A DNA stretch of 64,000 bases from Nocardia otitidiscaviarum NBRC 14405 (lineage in GTDB: Bacteria; Actinomycetota; Actinomycetes; Mycobacteriales; Mycobacteriaceae): contig NZ_BAGD01000084.1 in assembly GCF_000308635.1 (NCBI RefSeq), forward strand, positions 21,570-85,569. The letters are read 5' to 3'. A program made the translations under genes and the position numbers. Below the pieces are notes generated by a model. It was not told the DNA's origin, searched no databases, and worked only from the letters and a program-made list of their open reading frames with translations. Below, one piece after another: positions 24,922 through 33,436 of this stretch. Numbering within the stretch: the stretch's first letter is position 1; every line of letters begins with the position of its first letter.

Positions 24922-25968
24922 TCAGCGGATGGAGCGGACCTCGGGGTCGGTGTCGGTGGATGCGGCCGCGAGGGCTTCGGGGAGGAGTTGGTCCAGGTGG
25001 TAGGGGTAGACGGTTTCGCCCATGCGGTCCAGGTCGACGATGTCGGCGGGGGTGCACCATTTGTTGCCGGAGATGCAGCGGCGCTCGACGAAGGTCAGGT
25101 TCGCCGGTTCGGGGGTGAAGTTGCGCACGCGCAGGACGAAGAACAGCTCCTCGGAGCGGATGAGCTCGCCGTTGAACGGGAATACCGCCACGCGCCGCCA
25201 GAGGGGGCCGCGCAGCTGGGAGGAGTCGGCGGTGTAGCCGGTTTCCTCGTAGAGTTCGCGCACCGCGGCCGCGCGCAGGGATTCGCCGGGGTCGACGCCG
25301 CCGCCGATGGTGAACCAGAACGGGATGTCGGGGGCCTTGGGGTCGTTGCCGCGTAACAGCAGCACCCGATCCTGTTCGTCGAGCAGCACAACGCGGGCCG
25401 AGGTGCGCACCGTGTCGACGTCCAGACCGGTCGAGGCGGCGGGGGTCACCCGTTCGGCGATCTCGAAGTAGGTGGGCAGCGGCGCGGTGCCGCCGAGGTG
25501 CAGCAGCCGGACCAGGCGGCGGGTGCGCAGCGCCAGGGTGTCGCGGACGGCGTCGTTGTGGAAGCGGCGCGCGATGAGCACCCGGGCCTCGGCGTCGGCG
25601 AGCTCGGCCACCAGCTGCGGCGGCAGATTCGTGATGTCGACGGCGGACAGCGCTGCCGCCAACTGGTTTTCGACGGTTTCCCGGTCGCGCCAGTTGGCCC
25701 GCTCGGCACGGTCGGCCAGGGAGGCGAGGCGGCGGGCCTGGTCTACGACCTCGGTATCGGCCTCCGGGCGGCCGATGGTGGTGGCCACCGACCGCGCCAC
25801 CACCGCACGCCGCGCCAGGGCGGCATCGAGGGCGTGCCGGGCCTGGTCGCCGCGCACGTGCAGCCGGTCGAGCCGGTTGGCGGTGGTGTAGGCCCACACG
25901 CCGACGGTCAGGATCAGCGCCGTCACCAGCGCGAGAACCAGGATGGTTGTCGCGGAGAAGGTGATCAT
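24922..25968 (-). CDS. Membrane-anchored NUDIX hydrolase
   Basis: A 348-residue protein. One N-terminal transmembrane helix (FSATTILVLALVTALILTVGVWAY), a LemA-like helical segment (about 25-150), then a NUDIX domain with the box GGGVDPGESLRAAAVRELYEETGYT (G-x5-E-x7-REUxEExGU), expected to cleave a nucleoside diphosphate derivative with Mg2+. It is the last gene of the pgsA-patA-pimA operon, overlapping pimA by four bases. The same gene ends this operon in M. tuberculosis (Rv2609c). Confidence 0.93.
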   Translation of the reverse strand: MITFSATTILVLALVTALILTVGVWAYTTANRLDRLHVRGDQARHALDAALARRAVVARSVATTIGRPEADTEVVDQARRLASLADRAERANWRDRETVENQLAAALSAVDITNLPPQLVAELADAEARVLIARRFHNDAVRDTLALRTRRLVRLLHLGGTAPLPTYFEIAERVTPAASTGLDVDTVRTSARVVLLDEQDRVLLLRGNDPKAPDIPFWFTIGGGVDPGESLRAAAVRELYEETGYTADSSQLRGPLWRRVAVFPFNGELIRSEELFFVLRVRNFTPEPANLTFVERRCISGNKWCTPADIVDLDRMGETVYPYHLDQLLPEALAAASTDTDPEVRSIR

Positions 25969-27089
25969 CCGGCGGTCCTCACCCGGGTGTCGCCGACGGT
26001 GACGGTCTCGTAGACGCGTAGGATCTGTTCGGCCACCACCGGCCAATCGTATTCGCCGACAACCTGATTGGCGGTGCGGATGTATTCCTCGCGCCGCCGG
26101 GTGTCGGTGAGCATGGTGTCCAGGGCGGTGGCGAGGCGGTCCGAATCGCCGACGGGCACCAGCATTCCGGCGGTGCCGTCACGTAGCACCCGGCGGAAGG
26201 CGTCCAGTTCGCTGGCCACCACGGCGGTCCCGGCGGCCATGGCCTCCACCAGCACGATGCCGAAGCTCTCGCCGCCGAGATTCGGCGCGCAGTACACATC
26301 GGCGCTGCGCATGGCCGACGCCTTCTCCGCATCGCTGACCTGCCCGAGGAAGCGCAGATGACCGGCGTTGCGCCCGGCTTCGCGCCGCAGCCGCTCCTCA
26401 TCACCGCGCCCGACGATCAGCACCTGCACGTCGGGGTGGCGGCGCACCAGCTCGGGCAGCGCGCCCAGCAGCACCTCCATCCCCTTGCGCGGTTCGTCGT
26501 AGCGCCCCAGGAACAGCACGGTGCCGCCCGGTCGCGGATAGCCGTTCAGCAGCGGCGCGTGCGCGAAGGCGGGCACGTCGACGCCATTGGGGATCTCCAC
26601 CGCATCGCCGCCGAGCGCCTCCACCTGCCAGCGCCGCGCCAGCTCGCTCACCGCGATCCGACCGCTGATCTTCTCGTGATACGGCCGCAGCACGCCCTGA
26701 AAAGTGCTGAGCACCAACGATTTTGTGGTCGAGGTGTGGAAGGTGGCGACGATCGGCCCCTCGGCGATCTTGAGTGCCAGCATGGACAGGCTCGGCGCGT
26801 TGGGCTCGTGGATGTGCAGCACGTCGAAGTCGTTCTCGGCGATCCAACGCCGGATGCGGGTGTACGCGGTGGGCCCGAAGGACAGTCGCGCCACCGACCC
26901 GTTGTAGGGGATGGCGACCGCGCGGCCCGCCGACACCACGAAATCGGGCAGCGGGGTGTCGTCGGCGGCGGGCGCGAGCACGCTCACCTTGTGCCCGCGT
27001 TCGATGAGCACCTGCGCCAGTTCCACGACATGCGCCTGCACTCCACCGGGAACGTCGAACGAGTACGGGCAGACCATGCCGATTCTCAT
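25965..27089 (-). CDS. pimA: PimA, phosphatidyl-myo-inositol mannosyltransferase
   Basis: GT4 glycosyltransferase that moves the first mannose from GDP-mannose to the 2-position of phosphatidylinositol on the inner face of the membrane, the first step in making phosphatidylinositol mannosides, lipomannan and lipoarabinomannan. 374 residues: MRIGMVCPYSFDVPGGVQAHV start, GT-B linker, and the donor-site motif GGESFGIVLVEAMAAG (E-x7-E). It overlaps patA upstream and the NUDIX gene downstream by four bases each. Confidence 0.98.
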   Translation of the reverse strand: MRIGMVCPYSFDVPGGVQAHVVELAQVLIERGHKVSVLAPAADDTPLPDFVVSAGRAVAIPYNGSVARLSFGPTAYTRIRRWIAENDFDVLHIHEPNAPSLSMLALKIAEGPIVATFHTSTTKSLVLSTFQGVLRPYHEKISGRIAVSELARRWQVEALGGDAVEIPNGVDVPAFAHAPLLNGYPRPGGTVLFLGRYDEPRKGMEVLLGALPELVRRHPDVQVLIVGRGDEERLRREAGRNAGHLRFLGQVSDAEKASAMRSADVYCAPNLGGESFGIVLVEAMAAGTAVVASELDAFRRVLRDGTAGMLVPVGDSDRLATALDTMLTDTRRREEYIRTANQVVGEYDWPVVAEQILRVYETVTVGDTRVRTAG

Positions 27090-28282
27090 AGCGCGCCTTC
27101 CCCCTTGTGTTCGGTGGCGTCGACCCGGCCGTCCGCATTCGGCGCGACCGCCGCGCCGTCGACGGTCGCCGCGACATCGGCAGGGTCGGCACCCGCTGCG
27201 CCGACATCGGCCGCGCCGGTAGCCCCTGCGTCGGCACCTCGCGCGACGGTCTCCGCGGCACCGGCACTTCGCGCGCCGACATCCGCGCCCGTCGGGCCGC
27301 TCGTCGTCGGCGTCTCGTCTCGGGTGTAGCCGAGTTCACGCTGCGCCGCCGCGATACGGTCCAGTCGGGCCTCCGACAGATCGCTCTCCCACAGCGGTTG
27401 CAGCATGTGCCAATCGGCAGGATGGGCGGCGATATTGGCCGCGAAGCGGTCCGCCAATGCCTGGGTTGCCGCCGCCACGCCGCCCGAAACGTCGAGGGCC
27501 GGTTCGGTCTTGAAGCCCCACCCCTCATTGCCCGCCGCGGCCTCGGTGAACCAGCAGTGCACCGGGATCAGCGCCGCCCCGGTTTCGACCGCGAGCTTGG
27601 CCGCGCCCGCGGGCATCCAGGTGCGCTCCCCGAAGAACGTGACCGGCACGCCCTTACCGGTGAGGTCGCGCTCCCCCATCAGGCAGATGACGCCGCCCGC
27701 GCGCAGCCGCTGCGCGAGTTGCGGGAAGGGCGGCTGCTCACCGCCGGTGAGCGGGAAGACCTCGAAGCCGAGGCTCTCCCGGTAGGCGACGAACCGCTCG
27801 AACAGCGATTCCGGCTTCAGGCGTTCGGCGACGGTGGCGAAGCGGCCGTTGTTCTGCACCAGCCACACCCCCGCCATATCCCAGTTCCCGGAATGCGGCA
27901 GCACCAGGATCACGCCCTTGCCCCGGGCGAGCGCGGACTCCAGATTCTCGACCTGCTGCACCGACAGGCGTGACCCCAGCGCCGCGTGATCCATGGACGG
28001 CAGCCGGAACGCCTCACGCCAGTAGCGGGCGTAGGAGCGCATGCTCTTGTGGATGAGCTGATCGGGCACCTGCTCCGGCCGTACCCCCAGCACGCGAGCC
28101 AGGTTGCGCCGCAACTGATTCGGCTGTCCGGCACGCGCGGCCCGGTTGGCCCGCCGCGCCGCCGCGTCGGCTCCCGCGTCGAACGCGCGGCGCACCGTGC
28201 GCTCGGGCAGGGCGCGCACCAGTCGCCACCCCGCCGCGTACGCCTTGTCGCTGAGCGCGGAGGTGAAATCGGAGGCCGTCAC
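27086..28282 (-). CDS. PatA, phosphatidylinositol mannoside acyltransferase, with an extended tail
   Basis: Acylates the 2-linked mannose of PIM1/PIM2 using palmitoyl-CoA. The catalytic H-x4-D motif is in LPHSGNWDMAG, followed by GERDLTGKGVPVTFFG and the GAALIPVHCW strand, the usual lysophospholipid-acyltransferase order. M. tuberculosis PatA is about 316 residues; this protein is 398. The surplus is a C-terminal Ala/Gly/Asp/Val tail of some 75 residues (TSGPTGADVGARSAGAAET...) encoded by internally repetitive DNA. The GTG at 28282 overlaps the pgsA stop (GTGA); the stop overlaps pimA. Confidence 0.95.
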   Translation of the reverse strand: MTASDFTSALSDKAYAAGWRLVRALPERTVRRAFDAGADAAARRANRAARAGQPNQLRRNLARVLGVRPEQVPDQLIHKSMRSYARYWREAFRLPSMDHAALGSRLSVQQVENLESALARGKGVILVLPHSGNWDMAGVWLVQNNGRFATVAERLKPESLFERFVAYRESLGFEVFPLTGGEQPPFPQLAQRLRAGGVICLMGERDLTGKGVPVTFFGERTWMPAGAAKLAVETGAALIPVHCWFTEAAAGNEGWGFKTEPALDVSGGVAAATQALADRFAANIAAHPADWHMLQPLWESDLSEARLDRIAAAQRELGYTRDETPTTSGPTGADVGARSAGAAETVARGADAGATGAADVGAAGADPADVAATVDGAAVAPNADGRVDATEHKGEGAL

Positions 28283-28950
28283 CGCTGTGGTTCCTCCGGG
28301 GACTTGGCAGCGAGCGCGATGACGTCGCGCGCACCGGGTGAATTGCGCACCGCCAGCACCCGCTGGAAGACGGTGACGATGCTCAGCACCGCCAGCGCGT
28401 ACATCGCCGCGTACACCGCATAACTCAGCCATTCGATGCCGTAATGCCCACCGATACCGGTGAATCCGGCCCCGACCAGCACGATGACCAGGCGATCCGG
28501 CCGCTCGATGAGACCGCCGTCGGCGGACAGGCCACTGGCCTCGGCGCGCGCCTTGGCGTACGAGATGACCTGGGAGGTCACCAGCACCACCAGGGTGGCG
28601 GCGAACAGGTGCCCGCTGTTCTCGTGATAGACCGCCCACCACGCCAGGCCACCGAAGATGGCCCCGTCCGCCACCCGGTCACAGGTGGCGTCCAGTACCG
28701 CACCGTATTTCGTGCCGCCGCCGCGGGCGCGTGCCATCGCGCCGTCGAGCATGTCGAACATGACGAACAGCCAGATCACCATGGTTCCCCAGAACAGATG
28801 TCCGGTGGGGAACAGGGTGACCGCGGCCGCGATCGACGCGGTGGTGCCGATGAGCGTCATCGCGTCCGGCGTGAGTCCGGTGCTCACCAGCGCCTTGCCC
28901 AGCGGGGCGGTCGCCTTGGCGAACGTATCGCGACCGAAGAAGCTCAGCAC
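28279..28950 (-). CDS. pgsA: Phosphatidylinositol (phosphate) synthase, CDP-alcohol phosphotransferase
   Basis: Integral membrane enzyme that joins CDP-diacylglycerol and inositol (phosphate), feeding PimA. 223 residues with five or six membrane helices and the full family motif D-x2-DG-x2-AR-x8-G-x3-D-x3-D in DMLDGAMARARGGGTKYGAVLDATCDR. The GTG start lies just after the HIT gene's stop; its own stop overlaps patA by four bases. Equivalent to M. tuberculosis Rv2612c. Confidence 0.96.
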   Translation of the reverse strand: MLSFFGRDTFAKATAPLGKALVSTGLTPDAMTLIGTTASIAAAVTLFPTGHLFWGTMVIWLFVMFDMLDGAMARARGGGTKYGAVLDATCDRVADGAIFGGLAWWAVYHENSGHLFAATLVVLVTSQVISYAKARAEASGLSADGGLIERPDRLVIVLVGAGFTGIGGHYGIEWLSYAVYAAMYALAVLSIVTVFQRVLAVRNSPGARDVIALAAKSPEEPQR

Positions 28951-28951
28951 G

Positions 28952-29575
28952 CTATGCCGCCTTCCATGCCTCCGCCAGCAGTGCGCGGGTCTCCCGCAAC
29001 AGCTGCGGCATGACCTTGACTCCGCCGACGACGGTGATGAAGTTCGCGTCGCCGCTCCAGCGCGGCACGATGTGCTGATGCAGGTGGTCGGCGAGCGAAC
29101 CGCCCGCCACGCCACCGAGATTCAGGCCCACGTTGAAACCCTCGGGCCGCGACACCTTCTTCATGGTGCGGATCGCCTGCTGGGTGAACGACATCAGCTC
29201 GAGGCTCTCCTCGGGCGTCAGATCCTCCAGATTCGCCACCCGGCGGTACGGCACCACCATCATGTGGCCGGGGTTGTACGGGTAGAGGTTCAGCACCGCG
29301 TACACCCACTGCCCGCGGGCGATGACCAGACCGTCCTCGTCCGACATCTCCGGGATATCGGTGAAGGGGTGCCCGGACTTCTTGGGCGCGTCGGCCTCCC
29401 GCTCCGCACGCTCGGCGGCCGCACCGGTGATGTAGGACATCCGGTACGGGGTCCACAGCCGCTGCAGGCGGTCCGGATCGCCCGCGCCGGTATCCATGAT
29501 CACCTCGCGCGGTGCTGAATCCTGCTGTCCGGCAGCCTCATCCATGAGACCGTCGGACGCCGTACGTTCGCTCAT
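28952..29575 (-). CDS. HIT-family protein (Ap4A phosphorylase/hydrolase type)
   Basis: Nucleotide-binding HIT protein of 207 residues. It has the His-triad HLHQHIVPRW near the C-terminus, preceded by GFNVGLNLGGVAGGSLADH, and an ARGQWVYAVLNLYPYNPGHMMVVPYRR strand block typical of the Ap4A branch. The ATG overlaps the thrS stop (ATGA), keeping it in the thrS-led transcript. The homologue in M. tuberculosis is Rv2613c. Confidence 0.94.
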   Translation of the reverse strand: MSERTASDGLMDEAAGQQDSAPREVIMDTGAGDPDRLQRLWTPYRMSYITGAAAERAEREADAPKKSGHPFTDIPEMSDEDGLVIARGQWVYAVLNLYPYNPGHMMVVPYRRVANLEDLTPEESLELMSFTQQAIRTMKKVSRPEGFNVGLNLGGVAGGSLADHLHQHIVPRWSGDANFITVVGGVKVMPQLLRETRALLAEAWKAA

Positions 29576-31629
29576 TGCTCACCCTTGCGGATTTCGAACC
29601 CCTCCGCGGTCGGAGAGGTGTTCTCGCGGCGCTGCACCCAGTCCACGATGGTGGCGATCGCGTCGGCGACCGGCACACCGTTCACCTGGGTGCCGTCGCG
29701 GAAGCGGAAGCTCACCGCGCCCGCCTCCACATCCCGCGCACCCGCGAGCAGCATGAACGGCACCTTCTGCGCGGTGTGGTTGAAGATCTTCTTCTGCATG
29801 CGGTCGTCGCCGCGGTCGACCTCGGCGCGGATGCCCTGCGCCGCCAGTTCCTCGACCACCCCGTCGAGGTGTTCGGCGAAGTTCTCCGCGACCGGGATGC
29901 CCACCACCTGCACCGGCGACAGCCAGGCCGGGAACGCGCCCGCGTAGTGCTCGGTGAGCACGCCGAAGAAGCGCTCGATGGAGCCGAACAGCGCGCGGTG
30001 GATCATGACCGGGCGATGCTTGGCCCCGTCGCGGCCGGTGTACTCCAGTTCGAAGCGTTCGGGCAGGTTGAAGTCCAGCTGGATGGTGGACATCTGCCAG
30101 GTGCGCCCGAGCGCGTCCTTGGCCTGCACGGAGATCTTGGGCCCGTAGAAGGCCGCGCCGCCCGGATCCGGCACCAGGTCCAGGCCGGAGTCGGTGGCCA
30201 CCTTGCGCAGGGTTTCGGTGGCCTCCTCCCACAGCTCGTCGGAGCCGACGAACTTCTTGGGATCCTTGGTGGACAGCTCCAGGTAGAAGTCGTCGAGGCC
30301 GTAGTCGCGCAGCAGCGACAGCACGAACTGGAGCGTGGTGGTCAGCTCCGCGTGCATCTGCTCCTTGGTGCAGTAGATGTGCGCGTCGTCCTGGGTCATG
30401 CCGCGCACCCGGGTCAGACCGTGGATGACGCCGGACTTCTCGTAGCGGTACACCGAGCCGAACTCGAACATGCGCAGCGGCAGTTCCCGGTACGACCGGC
30501 CGCGCGATCGGAAGATCAGGTTGTGCATCGGGCAGTTCATCGGCTTGACGTAGTAGTCCTGGCCGGGCTTGCGTACGGTGCCGTCCTCGTCGAGTTCGGC
30601 GTCCAGGTGCATGGCCGGGAACATGCCGTCGCGGTACCAGTCCAGATGGCCGGAGACCTCGAACAGATGACCCTTGGTGATGTGCGGGGTGTTGACGAAC
30701 TCGTAGCCCGCCGCAATGTGGCGGCGGCGCGAGTAGTCCTCGAGTTCCTTGCGGATGATGCCGCCCTTGGGGTGGAACACCGGCAGGCCCGAGCCCAGCT
30801 CGTCCGGGAAGGAGAACAGGTCCAGTTCCAGGCCCAGCTTGCGGTGGTCGCGCTTCTCGGCCTCCGCCAGCAGGCGCAGGTACTCGTCCTGGGCCTCGCT
30901 GGACTCCCAGGCGGTGCCGTAGATGCGCTGCAGGTCCTCGCGGCTCTGGTCACCGCGCCAGTAGGCGGCGGAGCTGCGGGTCAGCTTGAAGGCCGGAATG
31001 TATTTGGTGGTGGGGATGTGCGGGCCGCGGCACAGGTCGCCCCACACCTTCTCCCCCGAGCGCGGGTCCAGGTTGTCGTAGATGGTCAGCTCCTTGCCGC
31101 CGACCTCCATGACCTCCGGATCGTCGATTCCGGACTTGTCGGAGATGAGTTCCAGCTTGAACGGCTCCTTGGCCAGTTCGACGCGGGCGTCCTCCACCTC
31201 GACCACCCGGCGCGAAAACCGCTGCGCGCCTTTGATGATCTTCTTCATCCGGGATTCCAGCTTGGCCAGATCCTCCGGGGTGAAGGGGCGGTCCACCTGG
31301 AAGTCGTAGTAGAAGCCGTCCTTGATCGGCGGACCGATGCCCAGCTTGGCCTCGGGGAACTCCTGCTGCACCGCCTGGGCCAGCACGTGCGCGGCCGAAT
31401 GCCGGATCACGCTGCGGCCGTCCTCGGTGTCGGCGGTGACCGCCTCCACCTCGACGTCGGTGTCCGGAATCCAGGACAGATCCTTGAGGTTGCCCTCCGG
31501 GTCGCGGACGACGATGACGGCGTTGGGTCCCTTGCCCGGCAGTTCCGCCTCCCGCACCGCCGCGCCCGCGGTAGTCCCCGCGGGCACCCGGACGAGGGCC
31601 GCTGGGTTCTTCGGGGCTGAGGTGGTCAC
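29572..31629 (-). CDS. thrS: Threonyl-tRNA synthetase
   Basis: Charges tRNA-Thr. 685 residues in the full bacterial layout: TGS domain (about 1-75), editing domain with RHSAAHVLAQAV and the zinc-type CRGPHI, class II catalytic core with motif 2 region (FRSRGRSYRELPLRMFEFGSVYRYEKSG), MNCPMHN zinc ligand Cys and motif 3 (HRALFGSIERFFGVLTEH), and the anticodon-binding domain (PVQVVGIPV...). GTG 31629 has AAGGAG nine bases upstream. First gene of the PIM operon. Confidence 0.98.
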   Translation of the reverse strand: MTTSAPKNPAALVRVPAGTTAGAAVREAELPGKGPNAVIVVRDPEGNLKDLSWIPDTDVEVEAVTADTEDGRSVIRHSAAHVLAQAVQQEFPEAKLGIGPPIKDGFYYDFQVDRPFTPEDLAKLESRMKKIIKGAQRFSRRVVEVEDARVELAKEPFKLELISDKSGIDDPEVMEVGGKELTIYDNLDPRSGEKVWGDLCRGPHIPTTKYIPAFKLTRSSAAYWRGDQSREDLQRIYGTAWESSEAQDEYLRLLAEAEKRDHRKLGLELDLFSFPDELGSGLPVFHPKGGIIRKELEDYSRRRHIAAGYEFVNTPHITKGHLFEVSGHLDWYRDGMFPAMHLDAELDEDGTVRKPGQDYYVKPMNCPMHNLIFRSRGRSYRELPLRMFEFGSVYRYEKSGVIHGLTRVRGMTQDDAHIYCTKEQMHAELTTTLQFVLSLLRDYGLDDFYLELSTKDPKKFVGSDELWEEATETLRKVATDSGLDLVPDPGGAAFYGPKISVQAKDALGRTWQMSTIQLDFNLPERFELEYTGRDGAKHRPVMIHRALFGSIERFFGVLTEHYAGAFPAWLSPVQVVGIPVAENFAEHLDGVVEELAAQGIRAEVDRGDDRMQKKIFNHTAQKVPFMLLAGARDVEAGAVSFRFRDGTQVNGVPVADAIATIVDWVQRRENTSPTAEGFEIRKGEQ

Positions 31630-32087
31630 GGCTGCGCACTCCTTGGCATTGTCGAGGCGGGTGGTTTGCCCGCCGTACGGTGCGGGGTACCCCCGCGGTG
31701 TTCGGTCGCCCGGGACGGATTCCCCGGCAACCACGACCGGACGCGTCCGTGCGCCCGCACGAGACACTTCCTCCGGCGCGACCATGCTATCGGGACGACC
31801 CCGGCCACGCGCCGATGGACCCGGCCGGGCGCGTGATCTGTGCTGTTTCGACCGCGAGCACGGCGGCACCGGTAAGCCCTGTTCCCATCTCCCGAGCGCT
31901 GCGCCTTCCGAACCCGGCGTCGTCCACAGCGCCGCGACCTCCGGAGCGGTGCGACCACCGGTGCATGCCTGAACATGTCCCGCATACAGCGAGCCGGGCC
32001 GCGATATGGCGGTGTAGTCAGCTAGCGGATTCGCCGGAGTGGCTGCGAGCGACCCACCTGGGCGTCCCGTCCGCCGGAGTCGGTATC
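31630..32087. other. Intergenic region upstream of thrS
   Basis: 458 bases with no convincing gene. On the minus strand a GATAGCAT hexamer near 31785-31795 could be a -10 for the thrS operon, leaving a leader of roughly 150 bases. The leader holds a short hairpin, GCGGGG-GTA-CCCCGC near 31685-31700. No T-box specifier loop or full antiterminator motif is evident. Confidence 0.4.
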
Positions 32088-32795
32088 TCAGCCGCGCGCG
32101 GCCAGCTCCGACAGCAGCGCTTCCCGTTGGGCCGCAGGGCGTTTCGGGCAACTCGTGCACATCTCGCAGCCGGGCACCTCGAAGACCAGGCAGCAGGAGA
32201 TGCGGCGGACGAAGGTGCGCGAGCCGATATCGGTGAAGCGCGGCACCGGCAGCCGTCCGGCGACCTCGCGCGCCAACCGGGCGCCGGCCTCGTGCGCGCC
32301 GATGTCCAGGGCGCGATTGCCGATGGCGTCGGCGACGATCGCCCACAGGGACGCCTGACCGGCCCCGGAAACCTCCGCCACCAGCGGAATCACCTCGGCG
32401 AGCGTATGACGCAGGGCCGGGCCGACGGAGGTGGCGCAGCACGACGGGCCCGCGTCGCCCGCGCGCACCGGGGCATCGGGCGCATGCGGGCCGGAATCGG
32501 ACTCGAAGTCCAGCTGTCCGTCCTCGCTCACCGTCGGGATGGACAGCACCCGCTCCACGCCGCCGTCGGGGCGGATCTCGCAGGCGATCCGGGCCAGCGC
32601 CGGATTCATGGCGGGACGGCCGTCGGCGTAGGCGGCGACGATGGGCGTGACCAGCGACGAGGCCGCCATACACCACCACAGCGTCCCGGCCACCCGGGAA
32701 TCCGCGGTGCCCCAGGAGATCCCCATGTCGCCGATGCGCTCGGCCAACCACTCCCGGCGCAGCAGTTCACCACCGGGGACTATGGCCGCGTTCAC
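32088..32795 (-). CDS. FhuF-like (2Fe-2S) protein, probable ferric-siderophore reductase
   Basis: A 235-residue cytoplasmic protein with the FhuF C-terminal cluster signature C-C-x10-C-x2-C (CC, LVFEVPGCEM, C, TS, C), which binds an unusual 2Fe-2S centre. The N-terminal part matches the siderophore-reductase group loosely (WLAERIGDMGISWGTADSRVAGTLWW). It likely reduces ferric siderophore to release iron. GTG 32795 overlaps the stop of the upstream gene (GTGA). No siderophore biosynthesis genes are adjacent. Confidence 0.85.
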   Translation of the reverse strand: MNAAIVPGGELLRREWLAERIGDMGISWGTADSRVAGTLWWCMAASSLVTPIVAAYADGRPAMNPALARIACEIRPDGGVERVLSIPTVSEDGQLDFESDSGPHAPDAPVRAGDAGPSCCATSVGPALRHTLAEVIPLVAEVSGAGQASLWAIVADAIGNRALDIGAHEAGARLAREVAGRLPVPRFTDIGSRTFVRRISCCLVFEVPGCEMCTSCPKRPAAQREALLSELAARG

Positions 32796-33220
32796 CGGAA
32801 CAGCGGACTGTTCAAGAATTCCCATTCGACTCCGATCGCGCCGCCGAGCATCCCGAAGGTGCCGAGCAGCCACAGCGTCGCCAGCACCAGCGCCACCGTG
32901 GCGATCGCGGCCAGTCCGCGCAGCAGCGGCCCGCGGGCGGCGTACCACCCCATGGCCCACTGATATCGCCGACGCGTCCAGAGCAGAGCCCGCTGCGCCC
33001 AAGCGAATTCGGTGGCGAGGATACCCAGCCCCGCGAAGACGATCAGCCAGCCCGGACCCGGGTACGGGATCGCCAGGATCCCCACCGCCAGGACCACGAC
33101 ACCCAGCACGCCCACCACGATCCGGTAGGCGAGGTTCAGCGTAGGACGTCGCGCCACGCCCGCGCGCCAGGCGCGCCAGCGAGTCGGCGTGGGCGGCGTC
33201 GATTCCGGTGCGGTTACCAC
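32792..33220 (-). CDS. TIGR02611-type small membrane protein
   Basis: A 142-residue protein with two hydrophobic hairpins (LAYRIVVGVLGVVVLAVGILAIPYPGPGWLIVFAGLGILATEF and LRGLAAIATVALVLATLWLLGTF) and the PGPGW motif that marks this actinobacterial family of unknown function. It overlaps the FhuF-like gene by four bases. Three more downstream residues are MLGGA-like and the end is short and polar. Confidence 0.85.
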   Translation of the reverse strand: MVTAPESTPPTPTRWRAWRAGVARRPTLNLAYRIVVGVLGVVVLAVGILAIPYPGPGWLIVFAGLGILATEFAWAQRALLWTRRRYQWAMGWYAARGPLLRGLAAIATVALVLATLWLLGTFGMLGGAIGVEWEFLNSPLFR

Positions 33221-33436
33221 ACCGCCAGGGTACGGACCCGGGCGGCGGCGAGCCCGGACGAGCCGCGCTCACCGGGTGGAATCACCGAGCGGGCACTGTC
33301 CGGGATGCCGGGATGCGACCGGTGGCGCGGTGGGCGCAGACCCTCGCCCACCCGATCCCGGGGTCGGTGCCGATGCCGCCCTGACCAGGGTGTGACCGGT
33401 GTTACAGTGCTTGTGGGAGAGCACGAAGGACACCGA

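Noticed and set aside
31630..31800. T-box leader ahead of thrS
   Set aside because: A sequence like ACACCGCGG near 31690 recalls the T-box core, but the full antiterminator (GGGTGGNACCGCG) and a Thr specifier loop are lacking. A covariance-model search would settle it.
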